A stretch of 64,000 bases of DNA from Lyngbya confervoides BDU141951 (GTDB lineage: Bacteria > Cyanobacteriota > Cyanobacteriia > Thermosynechococcales > Thermosynechococcaceae): the NCBI RefSeq assembly GCF_000817775.3, contig NZ_JTHE03000061.1, positions 124,001 through 188,000 of the forward strand. The letters run 5' to 3'. Both the position numbers and the translations under genes were made by a program. This document shows, in pieces, positions 9,176 through 17,924 of the stretch (positions within the stretch are counted from its first letter, which is position 1; the number at the start of each line of letters is the position of its first letter). Under the pieces are notes generated by a model. The model did not search any database and had not been told where the DNA came from. It worked only from the letters and a program-made list of their open reading frames with translations.

Positions 9176-9502
9176 ATGAACCATCCAACGCTTTATACCA
9201 TCGAGCCCACTGGCAGCTTTGACAGCAGCATCGCCCCTGAGCTTCGCCGACAAGTTCAAGCGGCTCTGACCTCATCCGCGACACTGGTCATTTTAGACTG
9301 TCAAGGGGTTTCGTTTATGGATAGCTCTGGCCTGGGTGAGCTGATTTTAGCCTACAAGTCGCTTAAGCAAGCTGGCATTGGCCTCCTTCTTTGTGCCATT
9401 AATGAGCAGGTTAAAACTTTGCTGGAGTTGACAGATTTAGCTCAAATCTTTGAGGTCTTTCCCAGCCGTCATGAGGCGGAACAGAGTTTACTAGCGGTTT
9501 AG
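9176..9502 (+). CDS. STAS-domain anti-sigma factor antagonist
   Basis: This is a 108-aa single STAS domain (MNHPTLYTIEPTG...). The conserved loop FMDSSGLGEL contains the serine phosphorylated in SpoIIAA/RsbV-type antagonists. In partner-switching systems the unphosphorylated form sequesters an anti-sigma kinase. In-frame starts also exist at 9119 (TTG) and 9161; I chose 9176 because the STAS fold begins just after it. The convergent neighbour is a REC-PP2C phosphatase of the RsbU/SpoIIE type, the class of enzyme that dephosphorylates such antagonists, so the two may work together. Confidence 0.88.
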   Translation: MNHPTLYTIEPTGSFDSSIAPELRRQVQAALTSSATLVILDCQGVSFMDSSGLGELILAYKSLKQAGIGLLLCAINEQVKTLLELTDLAQIFEVFPSRHEAEQSLLAV

Positions 9503-9549
9503 GGACAACAGGGGCTCAGACAACAGTCAAAACCTCAAGGATCCAACCA

Positions 9550-10773
9550 TCAACCAAACCGAACCCTAAGCAGAGATAAATCATCGGTAAAGGTGGGGGC
9601 GGCGCAGCGCGATCGCAGCTGCTGAAGGAGGCGATCCAGGGAAAGGGGCTGCTGCTGGATAAGTTGCTGAAATTGATCCAGGCCCCAAATGTTTCCCTGG
9701 GCATCCGGGAATTCGTAGATTCCATCGCTGAATAGATAGAGAGTGTCGCCTGAATCTACCCCCTGACAGGCGTTGCAATAGTTCTGCCCCTGAAACAGAC
9801 CCACCGGGAGTCCAGGGGTCTTCAAGCATTCCAGGTCAGGAACAGCGGCGAGCGCAGAACGGGAGGGGGCAGATACCGGGACGGGAGAGGGTTTCAAAAG
9901 TAGAGCGGGAGGATGACCCGCACTGGCATAGGTGAGACAGCGATCCTGAGGCTGATAAACCCCATACCAAATGGTTAAATATTTGTTGTGGTGATTTTCC
10001 ATAGGGAGCCGTTGATTCAGGGTGCATAACACCTCGGCAGGGTTGAGCAGATCGACTTGCTCAGGGGGGTGTCGGAGCTCATTTAAAACGCCGATGGCCA
10101 TCAACGTTGCGCTCATCCCGTGTCCTGACACATCTAGCAAGTAGAGCACCAGCGATCCGGAATGGTGCCAAAAATAATCAAAACAGTCCCCGCCAAGATG
10201 TTGAGAAGGCAGAAACCGAAAGTCAATCTTGAGCGGGGTGTGCATCGGTGGGGGAAGCTGTGAGCGAATATATTGGGTGGCTTCTTCCAGCTCCGCTGCC
10301 AGAGTTTGGTTTTGAGCAACGATGATCTGATTTTGAAGCACTAGGGTTTGCTGCATCTGGGAAGTTCGGATTCCGGCTTTAACGCGGGCTAACAGCTCAG
10401 CCTCCAAGATCGGTTTGCTCAGAAACTCATCGGCCCCTGCATCAAGGCCCTGAATGCGATCGCTCACCCGCGCCTGGTGCTGTAGACAGATTTGATAGGT
10501 GTAGCAGCATTGTTGACGCAGATAGCGACAGAGCTGGCCCGACCCACTCAGGGACCAGTCTAGAAGTGCCAAAGCAGGGGGAGTCTGGGTCATCAACGCA
10601 ATGCCTCGCTCCGCCGTTTTGGCTAGGGCAACCTGATAGCCTTGATCCGTGAGAAGCTGGCGCAGGCGACGACGCACCAGAGGATCTTGCTCAAGAATCA
10701 CGACATGGGCCGGAGCGGGCGGCGGTGTGGCGGATCCCCCTGCGGCAATAGTTCTGGCTGGCAACCCCGACAT
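9550..10773 (-). CDS. Response regulator with PP2C (SpoIIE/RsbU-like) phosphatase domain
   Basis: This 407-aa protein starts with a CheY-like receiver (about residues 22-140). Its likely phospho-acceptor Asp is in ALLDWSL and its conserved Lys in SKP. A helical linker rich in QNQ follows, then a PP2C-like domain (about 180-405) with GGDCFDYF, LDVSGHGMSA, SAGHPPALL and LFSDGIYE, the metal-binding aspartates of SpoIIE-type phosphatases. A receiver joined to this phosphatase suggests that an upstream histidine kinase controls dephosphorylation of a STAS protein. The adjacent convergent STAS gene is the obvious candidate substrate. Confidence 0.92.
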   Translation of the reverse strand: MSGLPARTIAAGGSATPPPAPAHVVILEQDPLVRRRLRQLLTDQGYQVALAKTAERGIALMTQTPPALALLDWSLSGSGQLCRYLRQQCCYTYQICLQHQARVSDRIQGLDAGADEFLSKPILEAELLARVKAGIRTSQMQQTLVLQNQIIVAQNQTLAAELEEATQYIRSQLPPPMHTPLKIDFRFLPSQHLGGDCFDYFWHHSGSLVLYLLDVSGHGMSATLMAIGVLNELRHPPEQVDLLNPAEVLCTLNQRLPMENHHNKYLTIWYGVYQPQDRCLTYASAGHPPALLLKPSPVPVSAPSRSALAAVPDLECLKTPGLPVGLFQGQNYCNACQGVDSGDTLYLFSDGIYEFPDAQGNIWGLDQFQQLIQQQPLSLDRLLQQLRSRCAAPTFTDDLSLLRVRFG

Positions 10774-10981
10774 AACCCACGAGTTCCCGGCTTGACGGGA
10801 AAAGACTGGTATTCTCCTACTTTATTGCCAACTAGGGCGTAAAAAGCGGTCCTGTAGCAAGAATTATAGATTCGACATCCCCGCGGTTGCTTTCCTGGAA
10901 AGGGCTGGGGATTCCTGAGCGAGTTGAGAGATGATGAACTGGAAGCGCGAACGTAAATCCTTCAGCAATTACAAGGCAGCG

Positions 10982-11773
10982 ATGGGAGCTTTTCAAGTCT
11001 GGGTGGCCCTGGCCATTGGAAATACCCATCTGCGGTGGGCCTACATCCGCCAGGGGCAGATACAGCAGCAGTGGGTCACGCCCCACATCCCATCTTGTGA
11101 TCTGCCTCAATCCTGGGAGGCTTACTGTCAATCTTCTCCGGCCCTCAGATGGCATCAGCAGCAGGGTCAGACTCCCTTTCCTCCCCTGATCGTTGCCAGC
11201 GTGGTTGCATCCCAACTCAAGACCTGGCAGCAGTATCCAACCCTTTTGCTTCTCTCTCTGGACCAAATCCCGTTGCAGGGACGCTACCCCACCTTAGGCC
11301 TTGACCGAGCCTTAGCCCTCTGGGGGGCAGGCGGGCGCTATGGATGGCCAGCACTCGTCATTGATGCGGGCACCGCTTTGACCTTTACAGCGGCGGATTC
11401 GGCGGGTCGGTGTCAAGGGGGCGCCATTTTACCGGGATTAGGGCTACAGTTACTGGCCCTTTCCCAGGGAACCGCTGCGCTCCCGGCGGTTCCCTTACCG
11501 GGCACAATCCCCCAGCTATGGGCAAGGGACACTGAGGGCGCTCTGCAAAGCGGAGTGGTCCATGGGGCGATCGCCACCATTCAAAGGTTCTGCCAGGACT
11601 GGAAAACCCGCCAGCCCGCCAGCACCTTGGTGATAACCGGGGGAGATGGCCCCCAGATTATGCAATATATCCAGGCCCTCCCCGCCAATGCTTGGTTAGC
11701 TCAGATCCCACTACAGCACAATCCCCAGCTTCTGTTGGAGGGCATGATCGCCTGGGTCGAGGCTTATGGCTAG
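10982..11773 (+). CDS. coaX: Type III pantothenate kinase
   Basis: CoaX phosphorylates pantothenate, the first step of coenzyme A synthesis. The 263-aa sequence has the ASKHA-fold motifs of the type III enzyme: ALAIGNTHLRW near the N-terminus (phosphate 1 loop), VIDAGTALTF in the middle (phosphate 2) and GGAILPGLGLQ directly after. Near the C-terminus, VITGGDGP is the expected adenosine-region motif. In-frame ATGs upstream (10931) would add 17 residues that do not look family-like. As in many cyanobacteria the N-terminal half is divergent. Confidence 0.9.
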   Translation: MGAFQVWVALAIGNTHLRWAYIRQGQIQQQWVTPHIPSCDLPQSWEAYCQSSPALRWHQQQGQTPFPPLIVASVVASQLKTWQQYPTLLLLSLDQIPLQGRYPTLGLDRALALWGAGGRYGWPALVIDAGTALTFTAADSAGRCQGGAILPGLGLQLLALSQGTAALPAVPLPGTIPQLWARDTEGALQSGVVHGAIATIQRFCQDWKTRQPASTLVITGGDGPQIMQYIQALPANAWLAQIPLQHNPQLLLEGMIAWVEAYG

Positions 11774-11928
11774 CTATCGCTAGCGCCCATCGGGGGCAGA
11801 CACCCAGTATCGTTGCGGCCCGTCGCCCATTCCCCATTTCCCATCCCCCCATAAAGGAGCTTAGAAAAACCGGCCCGACGCTGGGTCGGTGGGCGGATTG
11901 GGGCACTTTGAACATAGGGAAGCTCCAG

Positions 11929-11948
11929 GTTTAGATCTAGATCTAAAC
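11929..11948. promoter_or_regulatory. 20-bp perfect palindrome in the coaX / GGDEF gap
   Basis: The 20 bases from 11929 to 11948 read identically on both strands (GTTTAGATCT followed by its reverse complement). They contain two overlapping BglII-like AGATCT cores. The site lies 115 bases upstream of the diguanylate cyclase start and 155 bases after the coaX stop. There is no T-run next to it. It could bind a dimeric regulator; nothing in the sequence tells which. Confidence 0.4.
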
Positions 11949-12062
11949 AGCTGCTGATCGCAGGATAGTTAACCGCAGGAGAGGGGCCTCAGGCCCTTAT
12001 CCTCTTTGGGTTGGCGAAGGAAGCCTATTCGCTATTTACCGCAACGCCATCATCGCAACGCC

Positions 12063-13976
12063 ATGTCTGACCCATTGCCCAACACCGAACTCAATCCGCT
12101 TTGGCTCCTGCACAAAGACTGGCACGCTGGTGCCCTGGCAGGGGGAAATCCTTCCGCCAGCATCGGGTTTCAGAAAATTTTTCAAGATTGGCTTGCTCCC
12201 CTAACCCCCGATACCTTTCAAGAGGTGATTGGATCGATTCAGCAAAATGTGCTGTTTCTAAATCAGGTGCTGGCGTTGCTAGAGCACCAGGAATGGGATG
12301 GTTTGTTACACAGTATGCTCCAGGCGGTCACCCTAAAAATTGGAGAGCTGCTGAGGGCCGATCGCGCTACGATTTTTTTACTGGACCCGCAGCAACAGGA
12401 ACTTTGGTCCCTGGTGGCCCAGCGGGAAGGAGACGAACCCTTAGAAATTCGCATCCCAGCGGACCAGGGCATTGCAGGGCAGGTGGCCCAGCTTCGGCAG
12501 GTGGTCAATATTCCCTACGATTTCTATGATGATCCGCGCTCTGAAACAGCAAAGCAGCTGGATCAAACCAATGGCTATCGCACCTATTCCCTGCTAACGT
12601 TGCCACTCCTGAATCATCATCAGGCCGTGATTGCGGTGGTGCAACTGGTGAACAAAGTGGTGCCAGAGCCTGAGGGGGGAAGTTTACCCCTGGCCCAAAG
12701 GGTGGATCGCAGCGGCTTTACGGATCAAGATGAGGCCTTAATCCAAGAATTTGGGGGGGCGATCGCGTTGCTGCTAGAGAGTGCCCAGTCCTTTGATCGG
12801 GCCTCGCGGCGACACCGGGCCGGAGAAGCCTTGATGCGGGCCACCCAGTTTTTGAGCGAAGCTAGCCTGGACTGGGAAACAGCACTGGTGAAGGTGCTAG
12901 CAGAGGCAAAATCGTTTATTCAGGTCCAGCACTGCGATCTGTGGTTGATTAACCGAGATCGATCCGTGCTCTGGCGTCCCTGTGGGTCTTCTCCACAGCG
13001 GATTGAGCTGCCCCTTGAACACAGCTGGCTGGGATCGGTGGTTCAAGCGGGCCAACCTCTGCGGCGCAATGGCTTGCGGACAGGAGAGCTACAGCCAGAA
13101 GACTTGGGACTCTCATTTCCGGCGTACAATCTGCTTTGCATGCCGCTGATGAATAACCAGGGCCGTTTAATTGGGCTCACGGTTCTATGCAACAAGTATC
13201 GGCAGCGCGCCACTCCATCCCATCCCGTGCCACGAGCTAACTTCGATGTGGAGGACGAGGCATTTCTCGCCAGCTTTAACCACCAGGCCGGCATTGCCCT
13301 CGAGCGAGCCTTTTTAATGGAGGAAATGGAGCAAACCATTACCCGGCGAACCCAGGAACTCGAGCTCAAGCATCGTCAACTTCATCAGGAAATTTTAGAG
13401 CGCAAGCGAGTTGAGGTCCTGTTGCAAGAGCTGAACTTGAAACTTGAAGATCTAGCCCTGATCGATGCCCTGACCCAAATTGCCAATCGTGGCCAGTTTG
13501 ATCGCACCCTAGAGCGAGAATGGCTGCGGTTACGGCGTGAGGGCAATCCCCTGTCGCTTATTCTTTGCGATATCGATCACTTTAAGCAGTTTAATGACCA
13601 CTACGGTCATCCCAGGGGCGATCGCTGTCTTTATGAGGTGGCCCAAACAATCCAGGCTACCGCCAAGCGCCCAGCTGACCTCGCCGCACGCTACGGCGGC
13701 GAAGAATTTGTGATTCTGCTGCCCAATACCCCCCTAACCGGCGCTTACCATTTAGCCAACTGCGTGCGTCAAAGTGTGGCCAATCTCAAGATCCCCCACG
13801 CCCATTCCTCCGCGGCCGAATGGGTGACCCTTAGCCTAGGGGTAGCCTGCCTGGTGCCTGAGGGACCGGCACACCAAGCAGCCACCTTGATTCAACAGGC
13901 CGATGCCGCCCTGTACCGCGCTAAGCAGCAAGGACGCAACCAGGCGGTAATGGCTCAGTCATCGACTCCATCATAG
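12063..13976 (+). CDS. GAF-GAF-GGDEF diguanylate cyclase
   Basis: This is a 637-aa soluble signalling protein. Two GAF domains (about residues 75-240 and 270-425) are followed by a coiled-coil (TRRTQELELKHRQL) and a GGDEF domain at the C-terminus. The domain opens with DALTQIANRGQFD and has CDIDHFKQFND and the active-site motif GGEEF. An RPAD tetrapeptide sits five residues before GGEEF, the position of the RxxD inhibitory site for product feedback. It should make cyclic di-GMP in response to a ligand or bilin sensed by a GAF domain; I did not find the CH dipeptide typical of a cyanobacteriochrome. The frame is open back to a TTG at 12006. Confidence 0.92.
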   Translation: MSDPLPNTELNPLWLLHKDWHAGALAGGNPSASIGFQKIFQDWLAPLTPDTFQEVIGSIQQNVLFLNQVLALLEHQEWDGLLHSMLQAVTLKIGELLRADRATIFLLDPQQQELWSLVAQREGDEPLEIRIPADQGIAGQVAQLRQVVNIPYDFYDDPRSETAKQLDQTNGYRTYSLLTLPLLNHHQAVIAVVQLVNKVVPEPEGGSLPLAQRVDRSGFTDQDEALIQEFGGAIALLLESAQSFDRASRRHRAGEALMRATQFLSEASLDWETALVKVLAEAKSFIQVQHCDLWLINRDRSVLWRPCGSSPQRIELPLEHSWLGSVVQAGQPLRRNGLRTGELQPEDLGLSFPAYNLLCMPLMNNQGRLIGLTVLCNKYRQRATPSHPVPRANFDVEDEAFLASFNHQAGIALERAFLMEEMEQTITRRTQELELKHRQLHQEILERKRVEVLLQELNLKLEDLALIDALTQIANRGQFDRTLEREWLRLRREGNPLSLILCDIDHFKQFNDHYGHPRGDRCLYEVAQTIQATAKRPADLAARYGGEEFVILLPNTPLTGAYHLANCVRQSVANLKIPHAHSSAAEWVTLSLGVACLVPEGPAHQAATLIQQADAALYRAKQQGRNQAVMAQSSTPS

Positions 13977-14006
13977 AGAACCGGTTTGCAGCTTCAGCCA
14001 GACTCC

Positions 14007-14882
14007 CTAAAGCACACCGCCTCCCGATCGCCAGAAAGCATCGGCCACTCGACTCACCTGGGTCATGGCCGGAACATCGTGTACCCGAAGAATATCCGCA
14101 CCCTGAGCAATGGCCGTGCAGCAGCTGGCTGCGGTGCCCCAAACGCGCTGTTTCGGATCGGGCTCGTTGAGGATCTGGCCAATGAAACTTTTTCGGGAGG
14201 TTCCAATCAAAAGGGGAGCACCTAGGCGCTGGAATCGCCTGAGCGATTGAAGTAGCTGAATATTTTGTCCAAAGGTTTTGGCAAAGCCAATGCCCGGATC
14301 AACCGCCAACTGCTGCCGATCCACCCCCGCCTTGACCGCGGCCTGAAGCTGCTGATCTAGAAATTCCATCACCTCTGCCACCAAATCGCCGTAGGTCGTC
14401 ATCGATTGCATGGTTTTAGCGTTTCCACGGCGGTGCATCAAAATCATCGGCACCTGGTGCTTGGCCGCCACCGAAAACATCCGCGGGTCCTCCAAACCAC
14501 CGGAGATATCGTTAATGAGATCCGCCCCTGCAGCAATCGCGGCCTGGGCAACCTCAGATCGGGTGGTATCAATGGAAATCGGCGTTTGATCATCCACGCC
14601 ACGGATCGCTTGAATCACCGGAATAACCCGCTTCAGCTCTGCTTGCAGGGGAATTTCATCCGCATCCGGGCGACTTGACTGCCCGCCAATATCGATAATA
14701 TCCACGTCCCAAGCGCGCATCTCTTGGGCCTGGACAAGGGCGCGATCGCACTCAAAAAAGTCACCCCCGTCGCTAAAACTATCCGGCGTGACATTGAGGA
14801 TTCCCATGATGTAGGTGCGCGATCCCCAGGCAAACGCTTTTCCTCGAATAGCCCATCCAGAAAGAGATTCAGTAGTTTCCAC
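14007..14882 (-). CDS. folP: Dihydropteroate synthase
   Basis: FolP (291 aa) joins p-aminobenzoate to dihydropterin pyrophosphate in folate synthesis. Motifs: IMGILNVTPDSFSDGG (pterin/pyrophosphate loop), IDIGGQSSRPDA, ISIDTTRSEVA, LINDISGG, LMHRRGN, VDPGIGFAKT and GTSRKSFIG, and a C-terminal RVHDV. This is the full TIM-barrel set. The start is a GTG. It converges with the GGDEF gene. Confidence 0.96.
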   Translation of the reverse strand: METTESLSGWAIRGKAFAWGSRTYIMGILNVTPDSFSDGGDFFECDRALVQAQEMRAWDVDIIDIGGQSSRPDADEIPLQAELKRVIPVIQAIRGVDDQTPISIDTTRSEVAQAAIAAGADLINDISGGLEDPRMFSVAAKHQVPMILMHRRGNAKTMQSMTTYGDLVAEVMEFLDQQLQAAVKAGVDRQQLAVDPGIGFAKTFGQNIQLLQSLRRFQRLGAPLLIGTSRKSFIGQILNEPDPKQRVWGTAASCCTAIAQGADILRVHDVPAMTQVSRVADAFWRSGGGVL

Positions 14883-15152
14883 AATGGCGAAGATTATTTT
14901 TATCTGACAAAGTATAAATAAATCACCCCTTCAAATATAGGGGGGCGAAAGTTTTATTTTTTGAAAGTAATTTTGCGTTCTCTCACCAAAACTGATGAAA
15001 CCGTAACCTGAAGCTCTTAAGAAAATTCACAAATTTGTCTAGATCTTGTCAGTCTAGTTTGAGGACGCAACTCGCGTGGCCTGACCGATCTGCTGCCAAT
15101 TTGTTTCCCCCTTGAGCCTGAGATTGTGATTACAAGCCTTTAGAACCTGACC

Positions 15153-15401
15153 ATGACCCTTGAACATCCTCAACTCCATCGCCAAAAGCAGAAACAACCG
15201 GTGAATTTATCTCCCCCATCCTTGCTCAACCAGGCGCAATATCTCAGCGAAATTCGCACAATTCTGACCCATCCATTCTTTACCGGGGTTTGTCCTGCCT
15301 GTAAGCACAGCATGCACATTTCATCGCGTGTTCAAGGAGGAAGCCGGTGCCGAACCTGTGGCTGGGAGGAAAATCGCCCCATTACACTGGGTGACTTGTA
15401 G
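15153..15401 (+). CDS. Small zinc-ribbon-like hypothetical protein
   Basis: The 82-aa product has an N-terminal polar half and a C-terminal pair of CxxC motifs, CPAC and CRTC, the latter followed by GWEENRP, 24 residues apart. This looks like a single zinc ribbon. The frame has an ATG and is upstream-clear, and the last 20 bases overlap the 3' end of the convergent trpF. No family is recognised; it could be a nucleic-acid-binding or adaptor protein. Confidence 0.6.
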   Translation: MTLEHPQLHRQKQKQPVNLSPPSLLNQAQYLSEIRTILTHPFFTGVCPACKHSMHISSRVQGGSRCRTCGWEENRPITLGDL

Positions 15402-16074
15402 GGTCTGGCAAAGCCAGTAGGCGAAAGAGCTGGGTAACTTTTTCGAGATCCTTAATGCCAGGTTCAACCTCCACACCACTGGATAGATCAATGCCCGCCG
15501 GAGCACAGTTTACCAGTGCTTTCTGTAGGTTCTCCGGCGTCAATCCCCCCGCCAGCCACCATGGACGTGCCATGGGCACTGGATCAAGCCAGGTCCAGTC
15601 CCAGGTTTGTCCGCTTCCCCCCAGGGCCTGGGCATGGAATGCATCAAACAGAAAAAAATCCACGGCTGAACCATAGCGCTGAGCCTGATAGAGGGTCTTT
15701 TGATCCTTGACACGGAAGGCCTTGATCAGCGTGAGATGGGGATGGCTTTGTTTAAGCGTTAAGCAATAGTCAAGATCTTCATTGCCATGCAGCTGAACAC
15801 TGTTCAATTGGCTAAGCGCCAGGGTTTGAGCAATGGTCTCAAGGGAGGCATCGGCAAACACACCAACACTCAGCAGCGGTTGTTTAGCACGGGAAAACCG
15901 TGGCAGAGTCTCCAGAATGCAGCGAATTTGATCCGGATCAAGGTAGCGCGCCGAAGTCGGAACACAGATAAATCCCAGGGCATCGGCCCCTAGCGTCACA
16001 ATCTGCTGAGCCTGATCGGCCCGGGTAATCCCGCAGATTTTGACTAGGGGAGAAGAAGCAAAGGAACCAGGCAT
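15382..16074 (-). CDS. trpF: Phosphoribosylanthranilate isomerase
   Basis: TrpF (230 aa) performs the Amadori rearrangement in tryptophan synthesis. It begins near LVKICGITR, with the catalytic Cys in that motif. LGADALGFICVP, VQLHGNED, FLFDAF and the phosphate-binding WLAGGLTPEN and GIDLSSGVE follow. It starts 12 bases downstream of the ndhB stop on the same strand, so the two are probably co-transcribed although unrelated in function. Confidence 0.95.
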   Translation of the reverse strand: MPGSFASSPLVKICGITRADQAQQIVTLGADALGFICVPTSARYLDPDQIRCILETLPRFSRAKQPLLSVGVFADASLETIAQTLALSQLNSVQLHGNEDLDYCLTLKQSHPHLTLIKAFRVKDQKTLYQAQRYGSAVDFFLFDAFHAQALGGSGQTWDWTWLDPVPMARPWWLAGGLTPENLQKALVNCAPAGIDLSSGVEVEPGIKDLEKVTQLFRLLALPDPTSHPV

Positions 16075-16086
16075 GGAAAAGGGCAG

Positions 16087-17649
16087 CTAAGAACGGGCAT
16101 TGGGCGGCGGCGTTGAGAGGAATGAAACAGCTGCGGAGGAGCGCACCTGCGTCAGTTGGGTACGGGCAGGAATATCAGCGATCGACTGGTTAATCACAGA
16201 AAACACGGGACTTGAGAGAATTCCAGCTAGAGAGGTGGAAATCAGCGTCACAATGAGGCCCACCTGCAGCGGTCGCATTCCAAAGGGTTTCCAGGTCAGG
16301 GCCGGATAGTGCTCTATCACCTCAGACATTTCCTGAGGCTCCTTAACCACCATCATTTTGACCACGCGGATGTAGTAGTAAATCGATACAACGCTGGTGA
16401 GTAATCCTAAGATCACCAGGCCATAGGCCCCTGCTTGCCAACCGGCCCAGAACAAATACAGCTTGCCAAAAAACCCAGCCAGGGGGGGAATTCCCCCTAA
16501 AGACAACAGACACAAACTCAGGGCCAGGGTCAGGAGGGGATCTTTCTGGTAGAGTCCTGCGTAGTCACTAATCTGGTCACTCCCCGTGCGCAGGGCAAAC
16601 AAGACGATGCAGGCAAATGCCCCCAGGTTCATGAACAAATAAATGAGTAAGTAAAAGACCATGCTGGCGTACCCCGCTTCGGTACCCACCACAAACCCAA
16701 TCATCACAAATCCAGCCTGACCAATGGAGGAATAGGCAAGCATCCGTTTCATGCTGGTTTGGGCCAAGGCGACCACATTTCCCAAAATCATACTGAGGAC
16801 CGCCAGGGCTGTGAAAATGTAGTGCCACTGTTCCACCACCACGGGATAGGCCTCGGTGAGCAAACGAATGGCCAGGGCAAAGCCCGCTGCCTTTGATCCC
16901 ACGGACAAAAAAGCCACCACCGGAGTGGGAGCGCCTTCATAGACATCAGGGGTCCACTGATGAAAGGGCACCGCCGAAATTTTGAAGCTAATGCCGGCAA
17001 TCACAAAGACCAGAGAAATCAATAGGGCTAAGGAGTGCTGAGTGCCAATGTGGGTGGCAATCCCCGGCAGCGTTGTTTGCCCCCCAGAGAGCCCGTACAA
17101 GAGCGTCAACCCATACAGGAAAATGGCAGAGCTAGCAGCCCCAATGAGCAGATATTTCAGCGCGGCTTCGTTGGATCGGGGATCGCGCTTCATATACCCG
17201 GTCATCAGATAGGAAGCAATACTCAGGGTTTCCAGGGAGATAAAAATCATCACCAGTTCCTCGGCCCCCGAGAGGAACATCCCCCCCAAGGTGGCGCTGA
17301 GCAAGATAGTCATAAATTCCCCAATGGAGCTACCGGCCTGCTCCACATAGCGAACAGACATCAAGATAGTGACCACGGACGAGAGGGCAATAATGCTGCG
17401 GAAAACGATGCTGACATTGTCCGCGTTAAAGCTCCCCAGAAAGCTCATGGGATTGGGCTGATCCCACTGCAGGCAGAGGACTGCCACCGCACCTAAAAGA
17501 CCTGCGATCGCGGCGTAGGGAGTCCACTTTGCAGACTTTCGGCCCAGGGCAACTTCTCCAATGATGACCACCAGTAGGGTAAGGGTTACTAGCCCCTCCG
17601 GGAGAATCGTGCCAGCATTGAGCTGGCCAGCAAGGTTGGCAATATCCAT
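16087..17649 (-). CDS. ndhB: NAD(P)H-quinone oxidoreductase subunit 2 (NDH-1)
   Basis: NdhB (520 aa) is a proton-pumping antiporter-like subunit of the cyanobacterial NDH-1 complex (respiration, cyclic electron flow and CO2 uptake). It has about 14 hydrophobic helices and the conserved membrane motifs [49 protein letters not shown] and [13 protein letters not shown]. Lys and Glu residues of the proton path (in the 'SLETLS' and 'KRMLAYS' helices) are present. Length is normal. It is the first gene of a likely pair with trpF. Confidence 0.97.
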   Translation of the reverse strand: MDIANLAGQLNAGTILPEGLVTLTLLVVIIGEVALGRKSAKWTPYAAIAGLLGAVAVLCLQWDQPNPMSFLGSFNADNVSIVFRSIIALSSVVTILMSVRYVEQAGSSIGEFMTILLSATLGGMFLSGAEELVMIFISLETLSIASYLMTGYMKRDPRSNEAALKYLLIGAASSAIFLYGLTLLYGLSGGQTTLPGIATHIGTQHSLALLISLVFVIAGISFKISAVPFHQWTPDVYEGAPTPVVAFLSVGSKAAGFALAIRLLTEAYPVVVEQWHYIFTALAVLSMILGNVVALAQTSMKRMLAYSSIGQAGFVMIGFVVGTEAGYASMVFYLLIYLFMNLGAFACIVLFALRTGSDQISDYAGLYQKDPLLTLALSLCLLSLGGIPPLAGFFGKLYLFWAGWQAGAYGLVILGLLTSVVSIYYYIRVVKMMVVKEPQEMSEVIEHYPALTWKPFGMRPLQVGLIVTLISTSLAGILSSPVFSVINQSIADIPARTQLTQVRSSAAVSFLSTPPPNARS

Positions 17650-17924
17650 AGAATTTTGAATCGACGCCTTCTCTCAAGTCTCAGACTGAATTCTAACGTG
17701 CTGAGCCCCTTTAACCTAGCCTTTGGCAACATTCCCTCGGGGGGAAGGCACCAACCCAGCCACTGCCCTCCGCCGGAAGAACCGGGCGAGGATGATGGAT
17801 GATGCTAACTCCAGGGTAAAGTGCTAGTTGGCAGAGGATTCCCCCTGGTCACATTCCTGGGATAAAAATCCACAGATTTCAGAATTCCCAGATCTCCTTC
17901 ATTGAGGTTTTCACTCCTTCCGCC

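Noticed and set aside
11825-11852. CCCATT/CCCCAT-rich stretch
   Set aside because: It is ordinary low-complexity filler of the kind common in cyanobacterial intergenic DNA; no repeat unit count or structure supports a function.
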